64,000 nt of DNA, taken from the NCBI GenBank assembly GCA_963758335.1, contig CAVWVF010000004.1:2046001-2110000 (forward strand), written 5' to 3'. The position numbers and the translations under genes were made by a program. Below are positions 34,621-43,251 of this stretch, piece by piece. A model generated the notes under the pieces. It was not told the DNA's origin, did no database searches, and worked only from the letters and a program-made list of their open reading frames with translations. Source of the stretch: Roseiarcus sp963758335 (lineage in GTDB: Bacteria > Pseudomonadota > Alphaproteobacteria > Rhizobiales > Beijerinckiaceae). How positions within the stretch are numbered: position 1 is the stretch's first letter; the number at the start of each line of letters is the position of its first letter.

Positions 34621-36346
34621 GCCCGGGCCCGCGCCTGCGGTGCGCTTCAGTGGCGTGACAAAATCCTTCGGCCGGGGCGCGCGGCGCGTGGCGGCGTTGC
34701 GCGAGCTCACGCTCGCCGTGCCCGCCGCGAGGATCACAGGGCTTTTCGGGCCGGACGCGGCCGGCAAGACGACGCTCCTGCGGCTCGCTGCCGGCCTGCT
34801 GTCGCCGGACGAGGGGCGGCTCGAAGCGCTGGGGCATGACACCGTCAGGGATACGGCGCGGATGCAGAGCCGCATCGGTTATATGCCGCAACGTTTCGGC
34901 CTCTACGAAGACCTGACGGTGCATGAGAATCTCGAACTTTATGCGCAGCTGCAAGGGCTCGACGCCGCCCAACGCCCGGCCCGATACGCCGAGCTTTTGC
35001 GGCTGACGGCGCTCGGCCCGTTCGGCGCTCGGCGGACCGGCAAGCTTTCCGGCGGCATGAAGCAGAAGCTGGGGCTCGCCTGCGCGCTGCTGCGCGTCCC
35101 CGAGCTCCTGTTGCTCGACGAGCCGACGGTCGGGGTCGATCCGATCTCGCGGCGCGAATTGTGGGCGATCGTCGCCGGGCTGCGCGACCGCGGGGTCACC
35201 GTGCTGGTTTCCACCGCCTATCTCGACGAGGCGGAGCGCTGCGACGAAGTGGTGCTGCTCGACGCCGGCAGGCTGCTCGCGCAAGGATCGCCGCGCGCCC
35301 TGGCTGAGGAACTTGCCGGGCGGTGCTTCACCGTGCGGCACGGCGCGCTCGATCGCCGGTTCTTGCAGCAGACGTTGTTGGGGCTGGCGGGCGTCGCCGA
35401 CGCCAGGCTGGAGGGAACCGGCGTGCGTGCGCTGCTCGCGCCGGAGGCCGCGATCCCGGCGCTGGACGGCTCTAGGTGGAAGGAGGCGGCGCCGGAGTTC
35501 GCGGACGTGTTCATCGACCGCTTGCATTCACACCGGCCGCATCACGCCTCGGCGGCGGTCGCGCGGCCGGCCGACCCCCGCGATGGGGCGGTGTTGCAGG
35601 TCTCCGGGCTCAACCGCTACTTCGGCGCGTTCCATGCCGTGCAGGACGTGAGCTTCGACGTGGCGCGCGGCGAAGTGTTCGGTCTTTTGGGCGCCAACGG
35701 CGCCGGCAAGACCACCACCTTCCGCATGCTCTGTGGCCTCTTGCCGGCGTCGTCCGGAACGCTGCGGGTGGCCGGGCAGGATCTGCGCACGGCGCCGGCC
35801 GAAGCGCGCCGGCGGATCGGCTATGTCGCGCAGCGTTTCGCGCTCTACGGCAACCTGAGCGTGGCGCAGAACCTCCAGTTTTTCGCCGCCGCCTATGGCC
35901 TCGGACGCGCACGGGCGCGGGAGCGCCTCGACTGGGCGGCGGAGGAATTCGAGCTCGCGCCCTTCATGACGATGAACGCAGGCGACATCCCGCTCGGCTT
36001 CAAGCAGCGCCTGGCGCTCGCCTGCGCACTCCTGCACGAACCGCCGATCCTGTTCCTCGACGAACCGACCTCGGGCGTCGATCCGCTCGCGCGCTCGGAG
36101 TTCTGGCGGCGCATCAATCAGTACGCGAGCGCCGGAACCACGGTATTGGTGACGACGCATTTCATGGACGAGGCGGAGTACTGCGACCGGCTGGTGCTCA
36201 TGTCGCAAGGGCGCGTGCTGGCCGCCGGCAAGCCGGCGGAAATCCGCAAGCGAGCAGCCAGTCCGGATACGCCTGACCCCACAATGGAGGACGCCTTCAT
36301 CGGGCTAATCGCGGCAGCGGAGGCCGATCTGCGGAGGGCGGCATGA
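34613..36346 (+). CDS. ybhF: Double ABC ATPase (YbhF-like)
   Basis: GTG 34613, overlapping the adaptor stop, gives 577 residues; the upstream TTG would lie deep inside the adaptor. There are two nucleotide-binding domains. The first has Walker A GPDAAGKTT, signature LSGGMKQKLG and Walker B LLLLDEPTVGVDP. The second has GANGAGKTT and ILFLDEPTSGVDP, with a degenerate signature (PLGFKQRLAL). This tandem layout is typical of YbhF, which powers export of cationic drugs or other compounds. Its stop overlaps the next ATG. Confidence 0.9.
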   Translation: MAKPGPAPAVRFSGVTKSFGRGARRVAALRELTLAVPAARITGLFGPDAAGKTTLLRLAAGLLSPDEGRLEALGHDTVRDTARMQSRIGYMPQRFGLYEDLTVHENLELYAQLQGLDAAQRPARYAELLRLTALGPFGARRTGKLSGGMKQKLGLACALLRVPELLLLDEPTVGVDPISRRELWAIVAGLRDRGVTVLVSTAYLDEAERCDEVVLLDAGRLLAQGSPRALAEELAGRCFTVRHGALDRRFLQQTLLGLAGVADARLEGTGVRALLAPEAAIPALDGSRWKEAAPEFADVFIDRLHSHRPHHASAAVARPADPRDGAVLQVSGLNRYFGAFHAVQDVSFDVARGEVFGLLGANGAGKTTTFRMLCGLLPASSGTLRVAGQDLRTAPAEARRRIGYVAQRFALYGNLSVAQNLQFFAAAYGLGRARARERLDWAAEEFELAPFMTMNAGDIPLGFKQRLALACALLHEPPILFLDEPTSGVDPLARSEFWRRINQYASAGTTVLVTTHFMDEAEYCDRLVLMSQGRVLAAGKPAEIRKRAASPDTPDPTMEDAFIGLIAAAEADLRRAA

Positions 36347-37458
36347 ACGGCATGCGGCTGCGTGGGCTGATCCGCAAGGAGAGCGTCCAGATTATCCGCG
36401 ACCCCTCGGCGCTCGCGATCGCGTTCCTGCTGCCGTTATTCCTGTTGCTGCTGTTCGGCTACGGCGTGTCGCTGAACGCCGAGCATGTGCCGATCGGCGT
36501 GGTGGCGGAGCATCCGAACCCGCAGACGAGCTCGTTCGTGGGGACGCTGCAGCGCTCCCGCTACTTCGACGTCTATTTGCTGCCGACCTTCGCCGACGCG
36601 CAAGAAGCGATGGCGCGAGGGGAAATCAACAGCTTCGTCTGGCTGCGCAGCGATTTCGCGCGCCGGACCCTGGGCCCAGGCGGCGCCACGATCGGCGTCG
36701 TGGTCAACGGGGTCGACGCCAACACCGCGCGGCTGGTTCAGGGCTATCTCACCCAGTCCTGGCAGATCTGGCTTGCGCAACTGCAAGGGGAGCAGGGCGC
36801 GGCGCCCGCGTTTCCGGTGACCCTGCAGACGCGCATCTGGTTCAATCCGGCGCTGCGCAGCCGCGACTATCTGGTGCCGGGCTTGATCGCGGTGATCATG
36901 ACGCTGATCGGCGCCTTGCTGACCGCGCTCGTCGTCGCGCGCGAATGGGAGCGCGGCACGATGGAGGCGCTGATGGCCTCGCCGGTGACCATGGCGGAGA
37001 TCCTGGTCGGCAAGCTGCTGCCCTATTTTGTTTTGGGCATGGGCGGCATGGCCCTGTCGGTGCTGCTCGCGGTGACCCTGTTCGGCGTGCCGCTGCAGGG
37101 CAGCCTTGTGGTGCTGACCCTCGCCTCGGCGCTTTTTCTATTGGTGGCGCTGGGCATGGGGCTGTTGATTTCGTCGATTGCGCGCAACCAGTTCGTCGCC
37201 GGCCAGATCGCCATCGTGGTCACCTTCCTGCCGGCCTTCATCCTTTCCGGATTCGTGTTCGACATCCGCTCGATGCCGACGGCGATCCAAGTGATCACCC
37301 AAATTCTGCCTGCGCGCTATTTCGTCTCGATTTTGCAGACGGTGTTCCTGGCCGGCGACGTTTGGGCGGTGATCCTGCCGGACGCGGGGGCGCTGGCGCT
37401 GATGGCGACGTTCTTCCTCGGCGTCACGCTGTGGCGCTCGAAAAAGCGACTCGACTGA
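36343..37458 (+). CDS. ybhS: ABC-2 type permease (YbhS-like)
   Basis: The 371-residue permease has an N-terminal helix, a large periplasmic domain (about residues 45-170) and five to six C-terminal helices with the ABC-2 block EWERGTMEALMASPVTMAEIL. It begins 4 bp inside the ATPase stop and is followed 2 bp later by a second permease, giving a YbhS/YbhR-type heterodimer. Confidence 0.9.
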   Translation: MNGMRLRGLIRKESVQIIRDPSALAIAFLLPLFLLLLFGYGVSLNAEHVPIGVVAEHPNPQTSSFVGTLQRSRYFDVYLLPTFADAQEAMARGEINSFVWLRSDFARRTLGPGGATIGVVVNGVDANTARLVQGYLTQSWQIWLAQLQGEQGAAPAFPVTLQTRIWFNPALRSRDYLVPGLIAVIMTLIGALLTALVVAREWERGTMEALMASPVTMAEILVGKLLPYFVLGMGGMALSVLLAVTLFGVPLQGSLVVLTLASALFLLVALGMGLLISSIARNQFVAGQIAIVVTFLPAFILSGFVFDIRSMPTAIQVITQILPARYFVSILQTVFLAGDVWAVILPDAGALALMATFFLGVTLWRSKKRLD

Positions 37459-37459
37459 G

Positions 37460-38566
37460 ATGGCTCGCCTCATCGCTCTCATCCGCAAGGAGTTCCTGGC
37501 CCTGTTGCGCGACAAGGCGAGCCGCATGGTGCTGATCGGGCCGCCGCTGATCCAGCTTCTGGTGTTCAGCTATGCGGCCACGTTCGATCTCAACCATATT
37601 CCGTTCGTGGCGATCAACGAGGATCCCGGATTGGCTGGACGGCAATTGGTGGCGCGTTTTGCGGGTTCGCCGAGTTTCGATCAGATCGCTGCGCTGCCGT
37701 CCACTGCGGGGATGGCGGAGCTGATCGACCGGCGCGCGGCGCTGCTGGCGATCCACGTGGACCGCGACTTCAGCCGCAACCTCGCGCAGGGCCGTCCGGC
37801 GCCGCTGCAAGTCGTGATCGACGGCCGCAATTCCAACACCGCGGCAATCGCGCTGAGCTACGTTGGCGATATCGTGCTCGGCTTCGACGCGGATTGGGCG
37901 CCGTCGCACGGCGGCGCGACAATCCCGGCGGCGCTCGACCTGCGCGCCAGATACAATCCCAACTTGCTCTCGCGCTGGTTCGTCGTGCCGGGCATCGTCG
38001 GCCTGCTCACCTTCGTAGTGACCGTGCTCGTGAGCGCCCTTTCGGTCGTGCGCGAGCGCGAGGCGGGCACATTCGACCAGCTTCTCGTGACGCCGTACCG
38101 GCCGTGGGAGATCCTGGTTGGCAAGGCCGCGCCGGGCCTGCTCATTGGCGCGGTGGAGGCGGCCGTGATCATGACCGCTGCGGTTTTCTGGTTCCACGTG
38201 CCGCTGATCGGAAGCCTGGTAGCCCTCGCCATCGGTCTCGCGCTGTTTCTGGTGTCCGCAATCGGCCTCGGACTGATGATCTCGTCGATCGCCGCCACCC
38301 AGCAGCAGGGCCTGCTAGGAGCGTTCCTCTTCCTGGTGCAGGCGATCATCCTCTCCGGATTCGCCACCCCGATCGAGAATATGCCGCGCGCGGTGCAGTA
38401 CCTCACCTATGTCAATCCGATGCGCTACCTGATGGTGATCCTGCGCGGCACATTCCTCGAAGGGGACGGCGTCGCCGCGCTGCTGGGGCAATACTGGCCG
38501 CTCGCGCTGCTCGGCGCAGCCAGCATGACCGCCGCGACCTTGGTGGCGCGGCGTCGGATGGCGTGA
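37460..38566 (+). CDS. ybhR: ABC-2 type permease (YbhR-like)
   Basis: The 368-residue permease begins MARLIALIRKEFLALLRDK. It has the same topology as its neighbour, with ABC-2 motif REREAGTFDQLLVTPYRPWEILV and the end block NPMRYLMVILRGTFLEG. It starts 2 bp after the previous stop and closes the four-gene exporter operon. It appears intact. Confidence 0.9.
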   Translation: MARLIALIRKEFLALLRDKASRMVLIGPPLIQLLVFSYAATFDLNHIPFVAINEDPGLAGRQLVARFAGSPSFDQIAALPSTAGMAELIDRRAALLAIHVDRDFSRNLAQGRPAPLQVVIDGRNSNTAAIALSYVGDIVLGFDADWAPSHGGATIPAALDLRARYNPNLLSRWFVVPGIVGLLTFVVTVLVSALSVVREREAGTFDQLLVTPYRPWEILVGKAAPGLLIGAVEAAVIMTAAVFWFHVPLIGSLVALAIGLALFLVSAIGLGLMISSIAATQQQGLLGAFLFLVQAIILSGFATPIENMPRAVQYLTYVNPMRYLMVILRGTFLEGDGVAALLGQYWPLALLGAASMTAATLVARRRMA

Positions 38567-38599
38567 TGGCGCGCGGGGTCAGCGCTTGGCAACGCCCGC

Positions 38600-38835
38600 C
38601 ACAGGCTTTCTTCGACCACTGGCGCCCCTTGCCGACAAGAACGCCTTCGACGCCGCCCTCGCGCTTCTGCGTCGCTCAGAAAGGGTCGTCTTCGCCAAAC
38701 GTCCCTTCGCCGGGCCGAACGCGATCCTCGGCTATCTCTCCCGCTACACCCACCGCGTCGGCATCTCCAGCTCGCGGCTCATCGCGCTCGACGACGCGGA
38801 CGCCAGCTTCAAATTGAAGGAAGATTGGATCAAAC
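38600..38835 (+). pseudogene. IS91-family transposase fragment
   Basis: The frame reads LADKNAFDAALALLRRSERV, VVFAKRPFAGPNAILGYLSR and YTHRVGISSSRLIALDDA, the characteristic region after the catalytic tyrosines of IS91/IS801-type Y2 transposases. The N-terminal catalytic part is missing and the frame degenerates after 38835. Confidence 0.85.
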
Positions 38836-39713
38836 GCCGCGACCTCTCAAGACCACGACCATATCATGCAGCTCAGTCATCAACTCCTAAAAGCATCGGT
38901 AGGGCGTCGTTCGGAATGACCGCATATGGCGCGTCCTGCCCGTAGCGCCTACGCCCGCTTTCTGGTGTTCTCCGCCCGTACCGGAGCTGATCGTGAAGGG
39001 CAGCTAAGGGTCGGCCTCGCCCGTCCGCCACGCCGTCGGCGAATGGCCGCTCTTTGCGCACAGCGGACATAGCGGAATGCGGTAACCGCCAAGCGGTCCT
39101 TCGCCCTATCGCACGCCGGTGTCGATGTTGTTGTCCTCAACCCTGACGGTCACCGGGGAAGCCCCTTCATGAAGGAGCGTTAGCGGGAAAATTCGACCGC
39201 CCCGTGCTGAACCCCCAGACGCGGGCCTCTTTTGCTCGCGTGCCACCCGTCGGGCAAAGCGTGATTGCAAAGCCGCGCTCATAGCCGCCACCCGTGACGC
39301 TGCCGGGGTCGAGACTATGTCTATTAATGTTGCGGGAAATCCGCTTGAAACATTGGTACCTGGCCGGTCACAACGCTGAACCGAGGCTGAAGCACGAGGC
39401 GTTGCACTCCAATCCGTAGGCTTACGCAACGGATCAACACCGTGAATAAGAGCGGGGCAAAGGGAAGCACGACGAGCAAGACGTATCTGCGAAGCCAATT
39501 TGAGGAGGCCTTCGCCCGTTAAGGCCGACTGAGCCGGGCGCGGACGGGCGCGGCTTCGGCCGGTCCCGCGCTCCCGGCGGACACTCGCCGACATTGGCGA
39601 TCAGTAATCTCAGAACCGCAAATCCGGCCGATTGGGTCGCGAAATCGAGGACCGAAGCGCTCGCAAACGCATTCGCGGCCGAGCGTTTTCAATGTCCAAA
39701 TTTGGAGACCCTG
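38836..39713. other. Gene-poor stretch with a short dispersed repeat
   Basis: No gene is supported. A block near 39030-39075 is nearly repeated at 50172-50217 (see repeat entries). The segment 39300-39530 has a mixed, RNA-like look but I cannot assign it. Confidence 0.4.
39030..39075. repeat. Dispersed repeat, copy A
   Basis: CGCCACGCCGTCGGCGAATG and the following bases up to GCGCACAGCGGACAT match 50172-50217 with about four differences. Both copies lie in gene-poor DNA, one beside an IS91 remnant. Confidence 0.7.
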
Positions 39714-39989
39714 ATGAAGTTGCTCAGCGCCCTTATGATCCTCGCCGTCGCCGCCGCCGGTCCCGCCTTCGCCGAAGGCAAGTGCTCCAGCGCGTCAAAA
39801 TCCAAGTGGCAGCCGAGGTCCGCCCTCGAAGCCCAGTTGCAGTCCGACGGCTACAAGGTGCGGCAGATCAAGGTCGAGGGCGGCTGCTACGAGGTCTACG
39901 CCACCGACAGGGACGGCAAGCACGCCAACATGGCCTACAACGCCGAGACGCTCGAGAAGCTCGACAACGCTGAGGCCGGCGAGAACTGA
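39714..39989 (+). CDS. Periplasmic PepSY-domain protein
   Basis: ATG 39714 follows TGGAG. The 91-residue product has a signal peptide (MKLLSALMILAVAAAGPAFA, cleavage after AFA) and a PepSY-like domain (LEAQLQSDGYKVRQIKVEGG, CYEVYATDRDGK). Such proteins bind or inhibit periplasmic partners and are often found, as here, beside a cytochrome b561 and a two-component system. The longer upstream frame is not needed. Confidence 0.85.
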   Translation: MKLLSALMILAVAAAGPAFAEGKCSSASKSKWQPRSALEAQLQSDGYKVRQIKVEGGCYEVYATDRDGKHANMAYNAETLEKLDNAEAGEN

Positions 39990-40014
39990 CGCAAGCGAAC
40001 GCCGGCGCCCGGCC

Positions 40015-40545
40015 GTGATCCGCGTCTGGGATCCGTTCGTCCGCGCCTTCCATTGGACGCTCGCGGTGAGCTTCGCCGTCGCCTGGCTCAGCTCTGAACA
40101 TTTGGAAGGGCTGCACGACGCGGCCGGCTATGTCGCCGGCGCGCTCGTGGCGGCCCGCGTCATCTGGGGCTTCGTCGGACCGGGCTATGCGCGATTCTCG
40201 CAATTCGTGCGCTCGACGGAGACGGTCGTCGGCTATCTCCGGGCGGTCGCGGACGGGTCGGAACGGCGTTTCGTCGGCCACAACCCGGCCGGCGGGGCGA
40301 TGATCGTCGTCCTGCTCGGGGCGATGGCGGCGACCGCGGCGAGCGGCTGGCTTCTCACCACCGACGCCTTCTGGGGCTCGACCGCCGCCCAGCGCGCGCA
40401 TTCGCTTCTGGCGGACGGCGTCCTGCTCCTGGTCCTGCTGCACCTCGGCGGCGTCGCGCTGGCGAGCCTCCGGCACCGGGAAAACCTCGTCCGGGCGATG
40501 GTCGTCGGCGTCAAGCGCGCGGCCGGACCCGGCGACGTCACCTGA
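40015..40545 (+). CDS. Cytochrome b561-type membrane protein
   Basis: GTG 40015 gives 176 residues starting IRVWDPFVRAFHWTLAV. Four hydrophobic helices carry the haem-binding histidines (FHW in helix 1, EHLEGLHDAAGY in helix 2, AHSLLADG and LLHLGGVAL later). It probably shuttles electrons across the inner membrane from quinol to a periplasmic acceptor. It starts 25 bp after the PepSY gene and is followed by a small gene 19 bp later. Confidence 0.88.
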   Translation: MIRVWDPFVRAFHWTLAVSFAVAWLSSEHLEGLHDAAGYVAGALVAARVIWGFVGPGYARFSQFVRSTETVVGYLRAVADGSERRFVGHNPAGGAMIVVLLGAMAATAASGWLLTTDAFWGSTAAQRAHSLLADGVLLLVLLHLGGVALASLRHRENLVRAMVVGVKRAAGPGDVT

Positions 40546-40564
40546 GATTCAAGAGGAGGGAACG

Positions 40565-40792
40565 ATGAGTGAAACGCAGGAAGACGGCGCGCCGTTCTTC
40601 TTCGCTACGCGCGAGCCCCCGTCGGCGACCGCGATCGACGACGACATTTATCTCACGGTGACGACCGCGGTTCCGGCGTTTCCCGGGCAGGTGGAGACGA
40701 TCGACATCATCCTGTCGATCGACTACGCGCGCCACGTGATCGCGCAGCTTTCCGGCGCAGTCGCCGCGGCCGCGAGAAGCGACGCGCACTGA
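40565..40792 (+). CDS. Small acidic hypothetical protein
   Basis: ATG 40565 is preceded by GAGGGAAC. The 75 residues (MSETQEDGAPFFFATREPPS) contain VETIDIILSIDYARHVIAQL, a plausible helical end, and no cysteines or membrane segment. It follows cytochrome b561 in the same direction and faces the histidine kinase stop. The family is not recognised. Confidence 0.6.
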   Translation: MSETQEDGAPFFFATREPPSATAIDDDIYLTVTTAVPAFPGQVETIDIILSIDYARHVIAQLSGAVAAAARSDAH

Positions 40793-40801
40793 GTCTCGCG
40801 C

Positions 40802-42169
40802 TTATTCGTCCTCCCGCGCGGTCGCCAGCGTGACCCGCAGGCCGGGACGATCGTCCGCGGCCGAGCATTCGAGGCCGTGGAGCTCGGCGATCGCCACGAC
40901 AAGGCTCAGCCCGAGTCCGGTTCCGGGGGCCTTGCGTGACGCGCCGGCGCGATAGAAGCGCTGAAATATCGCCGTCAATTCCTCAGGAGCGACACCGGGT
41001 CCGTTGTCGGCCACCGACAGCGAGACCCCCTCCGACGTTCGCTTTCCGGCGACCTCGACTCGGACGCCCGCAGGCGTGTGCCGCAGCGCATTGTCGAGCA
41101 GATTCGCGATCATCTGTGTCAGCAGTTCCTTGTCGCCCGACATCAGAAGAGGCGCATCGAGTCGCGAGACGATGGTTCTTCCCTCTTCCTCGGCGGCGGG
41201 CTCGAACGCCTCGACGACCTCGCGCGCGACTTCGGCGAGATCGAGTGGCCGGAACGCCGCCCGCCGCGCGCCGGCTTCGATCTGGCCAATTCGCAGGAGG
41301 GCCTTAAAGGTTTCCAGAACGCCTTCGATCTCCGCGATCGCCGTCTTGATCGCGCCGCGCATCACATCCGGCGAGGCGTCGTCGCCACGCGCGGCTTCCA
41401 GGTGACGCAGCATGGACGCGAGCGGCTTGCGCAAGTCGTGGGCGATATCGGCGCTGACCTGCTTGTTCGCCTGTAAGAGCTTCTCGATGCGGTCGAAGAG
41501 CCGGTTGAAGGTGCGCGCGAGCGCGGTGAGATCGTCGTCGGTCCGCGACAGGGGAATTCGGCGGCTCCAGTCGCCGGCCATCAGGCGCTTGGCGGTCAGC
41601 CTCATCGAATCGATGCGGCCGAGAAACTGCGCGCTGAGCCATAGGCCCCCCGCGGTTCCAAGAACGATCGTGGCCGCAACCGCCCAGCCGAAAGCCGAGA
41701 GAACGCCGCCCAGAATCTCGTCCGAGCGGCGCTGCTCGTCGCCGACGATGAGCGTCGATCCGTCCGGCAGCCGCGACACCAGCGACCGAACGATTTCAGG
41801 CTTGGCTTCCGGCGGCTCGTCGCTGTCGGTCTCCTGAGCCTCCATCCAGCCGCCCCCGCTTGCCGCCGGGGCGCGGAGATCGCCGGCGATGAGCTTGCCG
41901 TCCGGGCTTTCGAGCCCATAGGCGAAACCGCCGCCGCTCGAGCCGCGCGTGTCCAGAATCCCGACGAGCCGTTCGCGTCCGCCAGCCGCAAAGGCGCGCT
42001 GCAGCGCGCCCGTCTCCTCGACAATCCTCTCGTCGAAGTCGGCCAGGATTTCATGACGGATGGTGAGGTAGACGAAGGCGCCCAGCGCCACCGCCGACGC
42101 CGTGAACAGCGCCAGATAGATCGTCGCCAGCCGGAAGCTGGCGGTCCTAAGGAGCCGGATTCGGGACAC
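40802..42169 (-). CDS. Sensor histidine kinase
   Basis: The 455-residue protein has a membrane helix near 12-36, a periplasmic loop of about 120 residues, a second helix near 160-180, HAMP (about 180-235), the H box with H244 (SADIAHDLRKPL) and an HATPase domain with N (MIANLLDNALRH) and G boxes (DNGPGVAPEE, GTGLGLSLV). It overlaps the response regulator gene by 23 bp. The ligand sensed is unknown; neighbours suggest a redox or envelope signal. Confidence 0.93.
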   Translation of the reverse strand: MSRIRLLRTASFRLATIYLALFTASAVALGAFVYLTIRHEILADFDERIVEETGALQRAFAAGGRERLVGILDTRGSSGGGFAYGLESPDGKLIAGDLRAPAASGGGWMEAQETDSDEPPEAKPEIVRSLVSRLPDGSTLIVGDEQRRSDEILGGVLSAFGWAVAATIVLGTAGGLWLSAQFLGRIDSMRLTAKRLMAGDWSRRIPLSRTDDDLTALARTFNRLFDRIEKLLQANKQVSADIAHDLRKPLASMLRHLEAARGDDASPDVMRGAIKTAIAEIEGVLETFKALLRIGQIEAGARRAAFRPLDLAEVAREVVEAFEPAAEEEGRTIVSRLDAPLLMSGDKELLTQMIANLLDNALRHTPAGVRVEVAGKRTSEGVSLSVADNGPGVAPEELTAIFQRFYRAGASRKAPGTGLGLSLVVAIAELHGLECSAADDRPGLRVTLATAREDE

Positions 42170-42833
42170 GCAACATATATCCGGCGCCGCGCACGGTCTG
42201 GATCACCGAGGCGCCGCGGCCGCGATCGATCTTGGTCCGCAAACGGCTGATGTGCGTCTCGACGATGTTCGTCTTCGGATCGAAATGGAACTCCCAAACC
42301 TGCTCGAGCAGCATCTTGCGGGTGACGAGCCGGCCCTCGCTGCGCATGAGAAATTCGAGCAGCCGAAATTCGCGCGGCTGCAGCGCGATCTCCTCCCCGC
42401 CGCGGTGCACGGTGCGCGCAACAAGATCCATTTCGAGGTCGCCCGCCCTCAGCACTGTGGGCGACGACCCCAGGGTCGGGCGGCGCGCGAGCGCGGCGAG
42501 CCGCGCCATCAGCTCCTCGAAAGCGAAGGGCTTGACGAGATAATCGTCGCCGCCCGCCTCCAGTCCGTCGACCCGATCGTCGATGCCCGACAGATTGGTG
42601 AGGAAAAGCACCGGCGTCGAAACGCCTTCGGCGCGCATCAGCGCGACCACGCCGAGGCCGTCGAGCTCTGGCAGCATGCGGTCAAGAACGATCGCATCGA
42701 AGCGATCGGCGGTCGCGCGCTCGAATCCGGCGCGGCCGTCTCTCGCGACCGTCGCCTCGTGCCCGCGCGCCTTCAGGCCTGCCGCGATGAAGTCGGCGGT
42801 CCCTTCGTCGTCCTCGACAACCAAAATCTTCAT
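42147..42833 (-). CDS. OmpR-family response regulator
   Basis: The 228-residue protein has a receiver domain with acidic pair D8-D9, phospho-acceptor D51 (IVLDRMLPE) and conserved Lys (DDYLVKPFAFEEL), then a winged-helix DNA-binding domain (LQPREFRLLEFLMRSEGRLV, then NIVETHISRLRTKI). It is the partner of the overlapping histidine kinase and may regulate the divergent or adjacent PepSY/cytochrome genes. Confidence 0.94.
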   Translation of the reverse strand: MKILVVEDDEGTADFIAAGLKARGHEATVARDGRAGFERATADRFDAIVLDRMLPELDGLGVVALMRAEGVSTPVLFLTNLSGIDDRVDGLEAGGDDYLVKPFAFEELMARLAALARRPTLGSSPTVLRAGDLEMDLVARTVHRGGEEIALQPREFRLLEFLMRSEGRLVTRKMLLEQVWEFHFDPKTNIVETHISRLRTKIDRGRGASVIQTVRGAGYMLRVPNPAP

Positions 42834-42969
42834 CCCGCCGAATTAAGCAGAACGGCGGACTATGACAATGCGCCTGGCCACGTCGCACCGCCTCTCCCCG
42901 GCCTCCACGAGACCGGGGCAAAGCGCCTCCGACGCGCGTCGCGCCTCTTCATCCTAGCGCGGCGACCCG

Positions 42970-43122
42970 TCACGCGGCCTTCGGCAGCCAGATGCGGCAG
43001 CCGCAGTCCGGGCCGATGACGCCCGAGACGGCGATGCAGGACGACGGAGCGACGTACAGCTTGCACGCGCTGCAACGATGCCCGTCCTGCGCGACCGCCA
43101 AGTAGTAGACGCTATCCTTCGG
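42970..43122 (-). pseudogene. High-potential iron-sulfur protein (HiPIP), fragment lacking its N-terminus
   Basis: The frame reads VPKDSVYYLAVAQDGHRC, then SACKLYVAPSSCIAVSG and CGCRIWLPKAA before the stop. The C-x2-C, single C and final C followed by an aromatic/KA end match small HiPIP proteins that carry a [4Fe-4S] cluster in periplasmic electron transfer. The canonical GWC is DCGC here. Upstream of about 43122 the frame turns into the antisense of a TetR fragment, so the Tat signal is missing. The caspase-like frame overlaps it out of register. Confidence 0.6.
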
Positions 43123-43251
43123 AACGGAAGGCCGGAACCCGCGCCGGCCTGACGAAGGCTGCGATCGTCGCCGGCGCCGCCAAGCTGATCGAGAGCGTCG
43201 GCGCAAATGGGTTCAGCCTGCGCAAGCTCGCCAAGGCGCTGGAGCGGCGGA
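43123..43251 (+). pseudogene. TetR-family regulator, N-terminal HTH fragment
   Basis: On the plus strand one frame reads GTRAGLTKAAIVAGAAKLIE and SVGANGFSLRKLAKALE, an exact pattern of the TetR/AcrR helix-turn-helix start. Sequence after KALE no longer fits the family. The fragment is wedged between the HiPIP fragment and the 3' end of the caspase-like gene, both on the other strand. Confidence 0.6.

Noticed and set aside
39300..39530. Possible group II intron or other structured RNA fragment
   Set aside because: The sequence has an RNA-like look, but no domain V hairpin or reverse transcriptase frame could be identified.
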